From: Streptomyces agglomeratus
GTDB lineage: Bacteria > Actinomycetota > Actinomycetes > Streptomycetales > Streptomycetaceae
NCBI RefSeq assembly: GCF_001746415.1
Contig: NZ_MEHJ01000001.1
Span: 1,613,001 to 1,677,000, forward strand
Length of the DNA: 64,000 bases
Direction: 5' to 3'
Shown here: positions 34,400 through 42,368 of the stretch, piece by piece
Layout: every line of letters starts with the position of its first letter
Numbering within the stretch: the first letter of the stretch is position 1
Position numbers and translations under genes: made by a program
Notes under the pieces: model-generated
Told to the model about the DNA's origin: nothing
Databases searched by the model: none
The model's input: only the letters and a program-made list of their open reading frames with translations

Positions 34400-36181
34400 A
34401 TGGACACCCCTCTCAGTACCGTCGCCGTGGTCGGTCTCGGCACCATGGGCACCGGCATCGCCGAGGTCCTGGCCCGCGCCGGCCGTGAAGTCATCGGCAT
34501 CGACATCAGCGAAGAGGCCGCCCGGCTGGCCGTCGCCTCCCTGGAGACCTCCACCGCCCGTGCGGTGGAGCGCGGCCGGATCACCGACGAGGAGCGGCGC
34601 GACGCCCTCGCCCGGTTCCGTACCTTCTCGGACCTCCAGGCGGCCGCGGACGCCGATCTGGTGATCGAGGTCGTGCACGAGTCGTACGAGGCCAAGCAGC
34701 AGGTCATCCGCGCTCTCGACGCCGTCGTGCGGCCCACCACGGTGCTGGCGACCGGCACGAACGCGCTGTCCGTGACCCGGCTCGCGGCCGACTCCGCGCA
34801 TCCCGAGCGCGTGCTCGGTATGCACTTCTTCAACCCGGCGCCCGCGATGAAGCTGGTCGAGATCGTCTCCTCGGTGCTCACCGCGCCGCAGGCCGTCGAG
34901 GCCGTCACCGCCCTCGCCCGCGACCTGGGCAAGGAGCCGGTCGCGGTCGGCGACCGGCCCGGTTTCGTCGCCGACGGCCTGCTCTTCGGCTACCTCAACC
35001 AGGCCGCTTCGATGTACGAGGCGAAGTACGCCTCCCGCGAGGACATCGACGCGGCGATGCGGCTGGGCTGCGGCCTGCCCATGGGTCCGCTCGCGCTGCT
35101 GGACCTGATCGGCATCGACACGGCCCGTACCGTCCTGGACGCCATGTACGCCGAGTCCCACGACCGGCTGCACGCCCCGGCGCCCATCCTGAAGCAGCTC
35201 AGCGAGGCCGGCCTCAGCGGCCGCAAGTCGGGCCGCGGCTTCTACACGTACGAGGCGCCCGGCAGCCAGACCGTGGTGCGCGACGCGCTCACGCCGCTGG
35301 AGTCGGCGACGGCCACCCCGGGCCGGCCGGTGCGGTCGGTCGGCGTCGCCGGGTCCGGGACCATGGCGTCCGGCATCGCGGAGGTCTTCGCGAAGGCCGG
35401 TTACGACGTGGTGCTCGCGGCCCGGAGCCAGGAGAAGGCGGACAAGGCGAAGGCCCGTATCGCCAAGTCCCTCGCCCGCTCGGTCGACAAGGGCAGGATG
35501 ACGGCCGAGGCACGCGACGAGACGCTGGGCCGGGTCACTCCGACGGGCTCGCTCGACGCGTTCTCCGACGTCGACCTGGCGGTGGAGGCGGTCGCGGAGG
35601 ACCTGGAGATCAAGCAGGAGCTCTTCGCCACGCTCGACAAGGTGTGCAAGCCGGGCGCCGTGCTCGCCACGACCACGTCCTCGCTGCCCGTCGTGGCCTG
35701 CGCCCGCGCGACCTCGCGCCCGCAGGACGTCATCGGGATGCACTTCTTCAACCCGGCGCCCGCGATGAAGCTGGTCGAGGTCGTCCGTACGGTCCTCACC
35801 TCGGACGCCGTCCACTCGACCGTCCGCGAGGTGTGCGTGAAGATCCGCAAGCACCCGGTGGACTGCGGCGACCGCGCCGGGTTCATCGTGAACGCGCTGC
35901 TCTTCCCGTACCTGAACAACGCGGTCAAGATGGTCGAGCAGCACTACGCGACGCTGAACGACATCGACGCCGCGATGAAGCTGGGCGGCGGCTACCCGAT
36001 GGGCCCCTTCGAGCTCCTCGACGTGGTCGGCCTGGACGTCTCCCTCGCCATCCAGAAGGTTCTGCACGGCGAGTTCCGCGACCCGGGCCTGGCCCCCGCG
36101 CCGCTGCTCGAACACCTGGTGGCGGCGGGCTGCCTCGGCCGCAAGACGGGGCGCGGCTTCCGGGAGTATGCCGGGCGCTGA
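34400..36181 (+). CDS. 3-hydroxyacyl-CoA dehydrogenase, internally duplicated
   Basis: A 593-residue protein that is two 3-hydroxybutyryl-CoA dehydrogenases joined. Each half has an NAD-binding domain (VAVVGLGTMGTGIAEVLARAG near residue 10; VGVAGSGTMASGIAEVFAKAG near 317), the IGMHFFNPAPAMKLVE or LGMHFFNPAPAMKLVE catalytic region and a C-terminal helical domain ending GRKSGRGFYTYE or GRKTGRGFREYA. Oxidises (S)-3-hydroxyacyl-CoA with NAD, or the reverse. It stands before ccr and may feed crotonyl-CoA formation; no crotonase gene is here. ATG 34400 has GGAG 7 bases upstream. Confidence 0.9.
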   Translation: MDTPLSTVAVVGLGTMGTGIAEVLARAGREVIGIDISEEAARLAVASLETSTARAVERGRITDEERRDALARFRTFSDLQAAADADLVIEVVHESYEAKQQVIRALDAVVRPTTVLATGTNALSVTRLAADSAHPERVLGMHFFNPAPAMKLVEIVSSVLTAPQAVEAVTALARDLGKEPVAVGDRPGFVADGLLFGYLNQAASMYEAKYASREDIDAAMRLGCGLPMGPLALLDLIGIDTARTVLDAMYAESHDRLHAPAPILKQLSEAGLSGRKSGRGFYTYEAPGSQTVVRDALTPLESATATPGRPVRSVGVAGSGTMASGIAEVFAKAGYDVVLAARSQEKADKAKARIAKSLARSVDKGRMTAEARDETLGRVTPTGSLDAFSDVDLAVEAVAEDLEIKQELFATLDKVCKPGAVLATTTSSLPVVACARATSRPQDVIGMHFFNPAPAMKLVEVVRTVLTSDAVHSTVREVCVKIRKHPVDCGDRAGFIVNALLFPYLNNAVKMVEQHYATLNDIDAAMKLGGGYPMGPFELLDVVGLDVSLAIQKVLHGEFRDPGLAPAPLLEHLVAAGCLGRKTGRGFREYAGR

Positions 36182-36278
36182 GCAGGAGGGTGTGACCGGA
36201 TGGGGCGGGCTGCTGGAGCCGGACGGCAGCCCGCACCCACAGGCGCGCTCTCCTGCGCGGATGCAGTACGTTCGGGGC

Positions 36279-37121
36279 ATGTCCCAGCCCGCTGACTCCC
36301 CCCGACGACCGTCCCGTACGAGCTCCCCCTCCGACATTCCCGAGACCGCCGCGGGCAGCCGGGCCGCCGCCCAGCGGCTCAAGATGCGCCGCGAGCTCTC
36401 GGCCGCCGCGATGGAGCTGTTCGCGACGAAGGGGTACGAGGCGACGACGGTCGACGAGATCGCCGCCGCGGGCGGGGTGGCCCGGCGGACCTTCTTCCGG
36501 CACTTCCGTTCCAAGGAAGAGGCGATCTTCCCGGACCACGACGACACGCTCGTACGCGCGGAGGCGGTCCTGAACGCCGCGCCCCCGCACGAGCACCCGC
36601 TGGACACGGTCTGCCGGGGCATCAAGGAAGTCATGCGGATGTACGCGGCGTCCCCGGCGGTCTCCGTGGCCCGCTACAAGCTCACCCGCGAGGTCCCGAC
36701 GCTCCGCGAGGCCGAGATCGCCTCGGTGGCCCGCTACGAGCGGCTGTTCACGCGCTACCTGCTGGGCCACTTCGACGAGCACGACCACCACGACGACAAC
36801 GACGACCCGCTGCTCGCGGAGGTGGCGGCGTCGGCCGTCGTCACGGCGCACAACCACGTCCTGCGGCGCTGGCTGCGGGCGGGCGGCCAGGGTGACGTGG
36901 AGGCGCAGCTGGACCACGCCTTCTCGATCGTCCGCGACACCTTCGGCACGGGGATAGGGGCGGGCCGCTCGACGGGCCAGGACCGCCGGAAGCCGGACGA
37001 GCAGTCCTCGGCGGCGGCCTCCGCCTCGGTGAACGGTGACGTACTGGTGGCGGTGGCGCGTACGGACGCTCCGCTGGACGAGGTCATGCGCACCATCGAA
37101 CGGGCGCTCAAGCAGACCTAA
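36279..37121 (+). CDS. TetR family transcriptional regulator
   Basis: A 280-residue repressor-type protein with the TetR HTH at about residues 32-78: RELSAAAMELFATKGYEATT, then VDEIAAAGGVARRTFFRHF. The ligand domain includes an unusual acid/His cluster, EHDHHDDNDD (around 168), that could bind metal or be a loop. Located directly upstream of ccr and after the dehydrogenase gene, so it is a good candidate regulator of the ethylmalonyl-CoA genes. The start at 36279 gives MSQPADSPRR; 36261 is an alternative. A strong terminator follows. Confidence 0.85.
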   Translation: MSQPADSPRRPSRTSSPSDIPETAAGSRAAAQRLKMRRELSAAAMELFATKGYEATTVDEIAAAGGVARRTFFRHFRSKEEAIFPDHDDTLVRAEAVLNAAPPHEHPLDTVCRGIKEVMRMYAASPAVSVARYKLTREVPTLREAEIASVARYERLFTRYLLGHFDEHDHHDDNDDPLLAEVAASAVVTAHNHVLRRWLRAGGQGDVEAQLDHAFSIVRDTFGTGIGAGRSTGQDRRKPDEQSSAAASASVNGDVLVAVARTDAPLDEVMRTIERALKQT

Positions 37122-37146
37122 CGGCCGCGTTCGCGCCGGCCCCGCA

Positions 37147-37187
37147 GACGCCGTCCGCCCCCGGATTTCCGGGAGGCGGGCGGCGTC
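37147..37187 (+). terminator. Terminator after the TetR gene
   Basis: Long hairpin: GACGCCGTCCGCC(C)CCGG against CCGG(G)AGGCGGGCGGCGTC around an ATTT loop, with a short T-containing run after it. Separates the TetR gene from ccr. Confidence 0.8.
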
Positions 37188-37277
37188 TTCGCGTGCTCTG
37201 ATGAATCCAAATCGATCGATCATCGCTCACATGTGACGGCGGGTGACAAGTGAGAGAAATTGTTGGCACTCAGTGTC

Positions 37278-37306
37278 TTGTCACGTGGCACGGGGTGTCA
37301 TACCTT
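37278..37306 (+). promoter_or_regulatory. Promoter of the ccr operon with inverted repeat over the -35
   Basis: TTGTCA (37278-37283), 17 bases, TACCTT (37301-37306): a vegetative-type promoter with ideal spacing. The -35 lies within the right arm of the inverted repeat GTGACAAG...CTTGTCAC, so a regulator bound there could block or activate RNA polymerase. The transcript would have a leader of about 218 bases. Confidence 0.5.
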
Positions 37307-37358
37307 GTCGTTGTCCGGGCGGCCGGCGTGCAGAGACCTCTCGTACGCCGGCTGTCCC

Positions 37359-37376
37359 CGCAAACCACGGTTTGCG
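37359..37376. promoter_or_regulatory. 18-bp palindrome in ccr leader
   Basis: CGCAAACCACGGTTTGCG: two perfect 8-base arms with a 2-base centre. Size and symmetry are those of a TetR- or GntR-type operator. It lies about 155 bases before ccr and downstream of the predicted promoter. Confidence 0.55.
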
Positions 37377-37491
37377 CGCCCGGACGCCTGCGTCACAGGC
37401 AACCTCCCGCGCTACCCGCGCTGCCGAACACCCGCACCACCGCCGAACCGACGGCACACCTCCACAGCAGCACCCCGACGTTCCCCTCAAA

Positions 37492-37511
37492 GCGTTGTAG
37501 TCAGACAACGC
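37492..37511 (+). promoter_or_regulatory. Inverted repeat just before the ccr ribosome-binding site
   Basis: GCGTTGT-AGTCAG-ACAACGC, perfect 7-base arms with a 6-base spacer, ending 8 bases before the GGAGG of ccr. It could form an RNA hairpin next to the ribosome-binding site or be an operator. Confidence 0.45.
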
Positions 37512-37530
37512 GCTTCGCCGGAGGCACCCC

Positions 37531-38868
37531 GTGAAGGAAATCCTGGACGCGATCCAGTCGCAGGACAGCACCGCCGCAGACATCGCGGCCCTGTCCATCC
37601 CCGAGTCGTACCGCGCGGTGACCGTGCACAAGGACGAGGCCGAGATGTTCGCCGGCGTCGCCAGCCGGGACAAGGACCCCCGCAAGTCCCTCCACGTCGA
37701 GGACGTGCCGGTGCCCGAGCTCGGGCCGGGCGAGGCCCTGGTCGCGGTCATGGCCAGCTCGGTCAACTACAACTCCGTCTGGACCTCGATCTTCGAGCCG
37801 GTCTCGACCTTCGGCTTCCTGGAGCGGTACGGCAAGCTCAGCGACCTCAGCAAGCGCCACGACCTCCCGTACCACGTCATCGGCTCCGACCTCGCGGGCG
37901 TCGTCCTGCGCACCGGCCCCGGCGTGAACGCCTGGAAGCCCGGCGACGAGGTCGTCGCGCACTGCCTGTCCGTCGAGCTGGAGTCCTCCGACGGCCACAA
38001 CGACACGATGCTCGACCCCGAGCAGCGCATCTGGGGCTTCGAGACCAACTTCGGCGGCCTGGCGGAGATCGCACTCGTCAAGTCCAACCAGCTGATGCCC
38101 AAGCCCGACCACCTCAGCTGGGAGGAGGCGGCGGCCCCCGGCCTGGTCAACTCGACGGCGTACCGCCAGCTCGTCTCGCGCAACGGCGCCGGCATGAAGC
38201 AGGGCGACAACGTGCTGATCTGGGGCGCGAGCGGCGGACTCGGTTCGTACGCCACCCAGTTCGCGCTGGCCGGCGGCGCCAACCCGATCTGTGTCGTGTC
38301 CAGCGACCAGAAGGCGGACATCTGCCGTTCGATGGGCGCCGAGGCGATCATCGACCGCAACGCCGAGGGCTACAAGTTCTGGAAGGACGAGCACACCCAG
38401 GACCCCAAGGAGTGGAAGCGCTTCGGCAAGCGCATCCGGGATCTGACGGGCGGCGAGGACATCGACATCGTCTTCGAGCACCCGGGCCGCGAGACCTTCG
38501 GCGCGTCCGTGTACGTCACCCGCAAGGGCGGCACGATCACCACCTGCGCCTCGACCTCGGGCTACATGCACGAGTACGACAACCGCTACCTGTGGATGTC
38601 GCTGAAGCGCATCATCGGCTCGCACTTCGCCAACTACCGCGAGGCGTGGGAGGCCAACCGCCTCATCTCCAAGGGCAAGATCCACCCGACGCTGTCGAAG
38701 GTGTACTCGCTGGAGGACACCGGCCAGGCCGCGTACGACGTCCACCGCAACCTGCACCAGGGCAAGGTCGGCGTGCTGGCACTGGCACCGCGCGAGGGTC
38801 TCGGTGTCCGTAACCACGAACTGCGCGAGCAGCACATCGACGCCATCAACCGCTTCCGGAACATCTGA
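37531..38868 (+). CDS. ccr: Crotonyl-CoA carboxylase/reductase
   Basis: A 445-residue medium-chain dehydrogenase/reductase that reductively carboxylates crotonyl-CoA with NADPH and CO2 to (2S)-ethylmalonyl-CoA, the entry step of the ethylmalonyl-CoA pathway. The four CO2-pocket residues known from characterised enoyl-CoA carboxylase/reductases are all present at the same numbers: Asn81, Phe170, Glu171 and His365. The NADPH motif is WGASGGLGSYATQFA (about 231-245). It also makes ethylmalonyl-CoA for polyketides. GTG start with GGAGG 6 bases upstream. First gene of an operon of five. Confidence 0.96.
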   Translation: MKEILDAIQSQDSTAADIAALSIPESYRAVTVHKDEAEMFAGVASRDKDPRKSLHVEDVPVPELGPGEALVAVMASSVNYNSVWTSIFEPVSTFGFLERYGKLSDLSKRHDLPYHVIGSDLAGVVLRTGPGVNAWKPGDEVVAHCLSVELESSDGHNDTMLDPEQRIWGFETNFGGLAEIALVKSNQLMPKPDHLSWEEAAAPGLVNSTAYRQLVSRNGAGMKQGDNVLIWGASGGLGSYATQFALAGGANPICVVSSDQKADICRSMGAEAIIDRNAEGYKFWKDEHTQDPKEWKRFGKRIRDLTGGEDIDIVFEHPGRETFGASVYVTRKGGTITTCASTSGYMHEYDNRYLWMSLKRIIGSHFANYREAWEANRLISKGKIHPTLSKVYSLEDTGQAAYDVHRNLHQGKVGVLALAPREGLGVRNHELREQHIDAINRFRNI

Positions 38869-40880
38869 TGGGCGAGCGTCGGAAGGACCGGCCCTGGCTC
38901 ATGCGGACGTACGCCGGTCACTCGACCGCCGAGGCGTCCAACGAGCTGTACCGCAACAACCTCGCCAAGGGCCAGACCGGCCTGTCGGTCGCGTTCGACC
39001 TTCCGACGCAGACCGGCTACGACCCCGACCACATCCTCGCCCGCGGCGAGGTCGGCCGGGTCGGGGTCCCGGTCTCCCATCTCGGTGACATGCGGCGCCT
39101 GTTCCAGGACATCCCCCTGGAGCAGATGAACACCTCGATGACCATCAACGCCACCGCCATGTGGCTGCTGGCGATGTATCAGGTGGTCGCGGAGGAGCAG
39201 GGCGCCGACATCACCAAGCTCCAGGGGACGACGCAGAACGACATCGTCAAGGAGTACCTGTCGCGCGGGACTCACGTCTTCCCGCCGGTGCCCAGCCTGC
39301 GCCTGACGACGGACATGATCACCTACACGGTGAACCACATCCCCAAGTGGAACCCGATCAACATCTGTAGCTACCACCTCCAGGAGGCCGGCGCCACGCC
39401 CGTCCAGGAGATCGCGTACGCCATGAGCACGGCGATAGCCGTCCTCGACGCCGTACGGGACAGCGGACAGGTGCCGCCGGAGAAGTTCGGGGACGTGGTC
39501 GCCCGTATCTCCTTCTTCGTGAACGCGGGCGTCCGCTTCGTCGAGGAGATGTGCAAGATGCGCGCCTTCGGCCGCATCTGGGACAAGGTCACCCGCGAGC
39601 GCTACGGCATCGAGAACGAGAAGCAGCGCCGCTTCCGCTACGGCGTGCAGGTCAACTCGCTGGGCCTCACCGAGGCGCAGCCGGAGAACAACGTCCAGCG
39701 CATCGTCCTGGAGATGCTGGCCGTCACCCTCTCCAAGGACGCCCGCGCCCGCGCCGTGCAGCTCCCCGCCTGGAACGAGGCGCTGGGCCTGCCCCGCCCC
39801 TGGGACCAGCAGTGGTCGCTGCGCATCCAGCAGGTGCTCGCGCTGGAGAGCGACCTGCTGGAGTACGAGGACATCTTCGCGGGGTCGCACGTCATCGAGG
39901 CCAAGGTGGAGGCGCTGATCGCCGAGTCCTTCGCCGAGATGGACCGCATCGCGGAGATGGGCGGCGCGATGACCGCCGTCGAGTCCGGCTACCTCAAGTC
40001 GCAGCTCGTCTCCTCGCACGCGGAGCGCCGCGCCCGCATCGAGTCGGGCGAGGAGAAGATCGTCGGCGTCAACTGCTACGAGTCGACCGCGCCCAGCCCG
40101 CTCACCGCGGACCTGGACGGCGCGATCATGACGGTCGACCCGGCCAACGAGGCCCGCGTCGTCGCCAAGCTCCACGAGTGGCGCGACAACCGCGACGACG
40201 CCCGCGCCTCCGAGGCCCTGGCGGCCCTCAAGAAGGCCGCCGCGGGCACCGAGAACCTGATGGCCGCCACCGTCGAGTGCGCCCGCGCGGGCGTCACCAC
40301 CGGCGAGTGGTCGTGGGCCCTGCGCGACGTCTTCGGCGAGTTCCGCGCGCCGACGGGTGTGAGCAGCGCTCCGGTCGCCGTCACCGCGGAGGCGGGCACC
40401 CCGCTCGCCGTCGTACGGGAGAAGGTGGCCCGTACGGCCGAGGCCCTCGGCTCGGGGCGGCTGCGGCTGCTGGTCGGCAAGCCCGGCCTGGACGGGCACT
40501 CCAACGGCGCCGAGCAGATCGCCGTACGGGCCCGCGACGCGGGCTTCGAGGTGGTCTACCAGGGCATCCGGCTGACGCCCGAGCAGATCGTGAGCGCCGC
40601 CCTCGCGGAGGACGTGCACTGCGTCGGTCTTTCCATCCTGTCCGGCTCGCACGCCGAGCTGGTGCCGGACGTTCTCGTACGGCTGCGCGAGGCCGGCGCG
40701 GCCGACATTCCGGTGATCGCGGGCGGAATCATCCCCCCGGCGGACGCCGAGCAACTGCGGGCTGCCGGAGTGGCCGCAGTTTTTACCCCTAAGGACTTCG
40801 GCATCACGGAGATCATCGGCCGTATCGTCGACGAGATCCGGAAAGCGAACAAGCTCGACCCTCTGGAGGTCTCCGCATGA
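38868..40880 (+). CDS. ecm: Ethylmalonyl-CoA mutase
   Basis: A 670-residue B12-dependent acyl-CoA mutase (the MeaA group). The catalytic barrel is about 1-500, starting RPWLMRTYAGHSTAEASNEL. The C-terminal cobalamin domain has the base-off motif GLDGHSNG (Asp542, His544, Gly547). It isomerises ethylmalonyl-CoA to methylsuccinyl-CoA; the position between ccr and mcd supports this over methylmalonyl-CoA mutase. The ATG shares one base with the ccr stop (TGATG), so translation is coupled. Confidence 0.94.
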   Translation: MGERRKDRPWLMRTYAGHSTAEASNELYRNNLAKGQTGLSVAFDLPTQTGYDPDHILARGEVGRVGVPVSHLGDMRRLFQDIPLEQMNTSMTINATAMWLLAMYQVVAEEQGADITKLQGTTQNDIVKEYLSRGTHVFPPVPSLRLTTDMITYTVNHIPKWNPINICSYHLQEAGATPVQEIAYAMSTAIAVLDAVRDSGQVPPEKFGDVVARISFFVNAGVRFVEEMCKMRAFGRIWDKVTRERYGIENEKQRRFRYGVQVNSLGLTEAQPENNVQRIVLEMLAVTLSKDARARAVQLPAWNEALGLPRPWDQQWSLRIQQVLALESDLLEYEDIFAGSHVIEAKVEALIAESFAEMDRIAEMGGAMTAVESGYLKSQLVSSHAERRARIESGEEKIVGVNCYESTAPSPLTADLDGAIMTVDPANEARVVAKLHEWRDNRDDARASEALAALKKAAAGTENLMAATVECARAGVTTGEWSWALRDVFGEFRAPTGVSSAPVAVTAEAGTPLAVVREKVARTAEALGSGRLRLLVGKPGLDGHSNGAEQIAVRARDAGFEVVYQGIRLTPEQIVSAALAEDVHCVGLSILSGSHAELVPDVLVRLREAGAADIPVIAGGIIPPADAEQLRAAGVAAVFTPKDFGITEIIGRIVDEIRKANKLDPLEVSA

Positions 40881-41851
40881 CCACGCCCACGCCTGCCGTC
40901 AACCGGCTGCGCCCGCGCCGCTCCTGCCTCGCCGTACCCGGCTCGAACCCGCGCTTCCTGGAGAAGGCCCAGGGCCTGCCGGCCGACCAGGTCTTCCTGG
41001 ACCTGGAGGACGCCTGCGCGCCGCTCGCCAAGCCCGAGGCCCGGCACACCATCGTGAAGTTCCTCAACGAGGGTGACTGGACGGGCAAGACCAGGGCCGT
41101 GCGCGTCAACGACTGGACCACCGAGTGGACGTACCGCGATGTCGTCACGGTGGTCGAGGGCGCGGGCCAGAACCTCGACTGCATCATGCTGCCGAAGGTC
41201 CAGGACGCGCAGCAGGTCGTGGCGCTGGACCTGCTGCTGACGCAGATCGAGAAGACGATGGGCTTCGAGGTCGGCAAGATCGGCATCGAGGCGCAGATCG
41301 AGAACGCCAAGGGCCTGGTCAACGTCGACGCGATCGCGGCCGCCTCGCAGCGCGTCGAGACGATCATCTTCGGCCCGGCCGACTTCATGGCGTCGATCAA
41401 CATGAAGTCGCTGGTCGTGGGCGAGCAGCCGCCCGGCTACCCGGCGGACGCCTACCACTACATCCTGATGCGCATCCTGATGGCGGCCCGTACGCACGAC
41501 CTCCAGGCCATCGACGGCCCCTACCTCCAGATCCGCAACCAGGAGGGCTACCGCGCGGTCGCGCAGCGGGCCGCCGCCCTCGGCTTCGACGGCAAGTGGG
41601 TGCTGCACCCGGACCAGGTCGCCGCCGCGAACGAGATCTTCTCGCCGTCCCAGGAGGACTTCGACCACGCCGAGCTGATCCTGGACGCGTACGACTACTA
41701 CACCTCCGAGGCGGGCGGCAAGAAGGGCTCCGCGATGCTCGGTGACGAGATGATCGACGAGGCGAGCCGCAAGATGGCGCTGGTGATCTCCGGCAAGGGA
41801 CGCGCGGCCGGCATGCGGCGCACCTCGAAGTTCGAAGCTCCGGAGGCCTGA
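40877..41851 (+). CDS. Malyl-CoA / beta-methylmalyl-CoA lyase (CitE-like)
   Basis: A 324-residue HpcH/CitE-type TIM barrel that cleaves beta-methylmalyl-CoA to glyoxylate and propionyl-CoA, and may also act on malyl-CoA. Conserved blocks: RRSCLAVPGSNPRFLEKAQG, DQVFLDLEDACAPLAKPEAR (metal and CoA contacts), LPKVQDAQQV, and IIFGPADFMASINM. Start ATGA overlaps the ecm stop. In methylotrophs and phototrophs this is Mcl1; the position supports the same role here. Confidence 0.92.
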   Translation: MTTPTPAVNRLRPRRSCLAVPGSNPRFLEKAQGLPADQVFLDLEDACAPLAKPEARHTIVKFLNEGDWTGKTRAVRVNDWTTEWTYRDVVTVVEGAGQNLDCIMLPKVQDAQQVVALDLLLTQIEKTMGFEVGKIGIEAQIENAKGLVNVDAIAAASQRVETIIFGPADFMASINMKSLVVGEQPPGYPADAYHYILMRILMAARTHDLQAIDGPYLQIRNQEGYRAVAQRAAALGFDGKWVLHPDQVAAANEIFSPSQEDFDHAELILDAYDYYTSEAGGKKGSAMLGDEMIDEASRKMALVISGKGRAAGMRRTSKFEAPEA

Positions 41852-41853
41852 TC

Positions 41854-42366
41854 ATGCAGTTCGGACGCACTTACGAGGAGTTCGAGGTCGGCGCGGTCTA
41901 CAAGCACTGGCCCGGAAAGACGGTCACGGAGTACGACGACCACCTCTTCTGCCTGCTGACCATGAACCACCACCCGCTGCACATGGACAGCAACTACGCC
42001 GAGAAGACGACCGACTTCGGCAAGAACGTCGTCGTCGGCAACTACATCTACTCGCTGCTGCTCGGCATGTCGGTCCCGGACGTGTCCGGGAAGGCCATCG
42101 CCAACCTGGAGGTCGAGTCGCTCAAGCACATCGCGCCGACCTTCCACGGCGACACGATCTACGGCGAGACGACCGTCCTCGACAAGACGCCGTCGAAGTC
42201 CAAGAGCGACCGGGGCATCGTCTACGTCGAGACGAAGGGCTACAAGCAGGACGGCACCGTCGTCTGCGTGTTCCGGCGCAAGGTGATGGTCCCGACCGAG
42301 ACGTACATCAAGGAGCGCGGCGGCGAGCAGCCCGGCCGCCCGGAGCCGAAGGTGCAGGGGAAGTAA
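41854..42366 (+). CDS. Mesaconyl-CoA hydratase (MaoC-like)
   Basis: A 170-residue hotdog-fold hydratase that adds water to mesaconyl-CoA to give beta-methylmalyl-CoA. The R-hydratase catalytic Asp/His lies in LTMNHHPLHMDSNYAEKTTDF. It is half the length of two-domain mesaconyl-CoA hydratases, as in other actinobacteria, and probably works as a dimer. Two bases after mcl; two bases before mcd. Confidence 0.9.
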   Translation: MQFGRTYEEFEVGAVYKHWPGKTVTEYDDHLFCLLTMNHHPLHMDSNYAEKTTDFGKNVVVGNYIYSLLLGMSVPDVSGKAIANLEVESLKHIAPTFHGDTIYGETTVLDKTPSKSKSDRGIVYVETKGYKQDGTVVCVFRRKVMVPTETYIKERGGEQPGRPEPKVQGK

Positions 42367-42368
42367 TC

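Larger units (their letters stand above)
37122..37530. other. Regulatory gap between TetR gene and ccr
   Basis: A 409-base gap. It holds, in order, the TetR terminator, a 10-base palindrome TCACATGTGA (37227-37236) and another ATCGATCGAT (37211-37220), an inverted pair GTGACAAG/CTTGTCAC (37243-37250, 37277-37284), a -35/-10 pair, and two more inverted repeats in the leader, listed separately. I see no convincing protein gene in it. Confidence 0.6.

Noticed and set aside
37264..37290. CIRCE-like element (TTGGCACTC) before ccr
   Set aside because: Only the left half (TTGGCACTC) matches; the right half needed for HrcA binding is absent.
37250..37534. Possible 94-codon leader ORF ending as GTGA on the ccr start
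   Set aside because: The overlap is tempting, but codon usage is unlike a gene, it has no Shine-Dalgarno, and it runs through the promoter and operators.
38868..40880. Methylmalonyl-CoA mutase
   Set aside because: One-chain mutase with its own B12 domain placed between ccr and the mcl-mch-mcd genes; ethylmalonyl-CoA mutase is the better reading.
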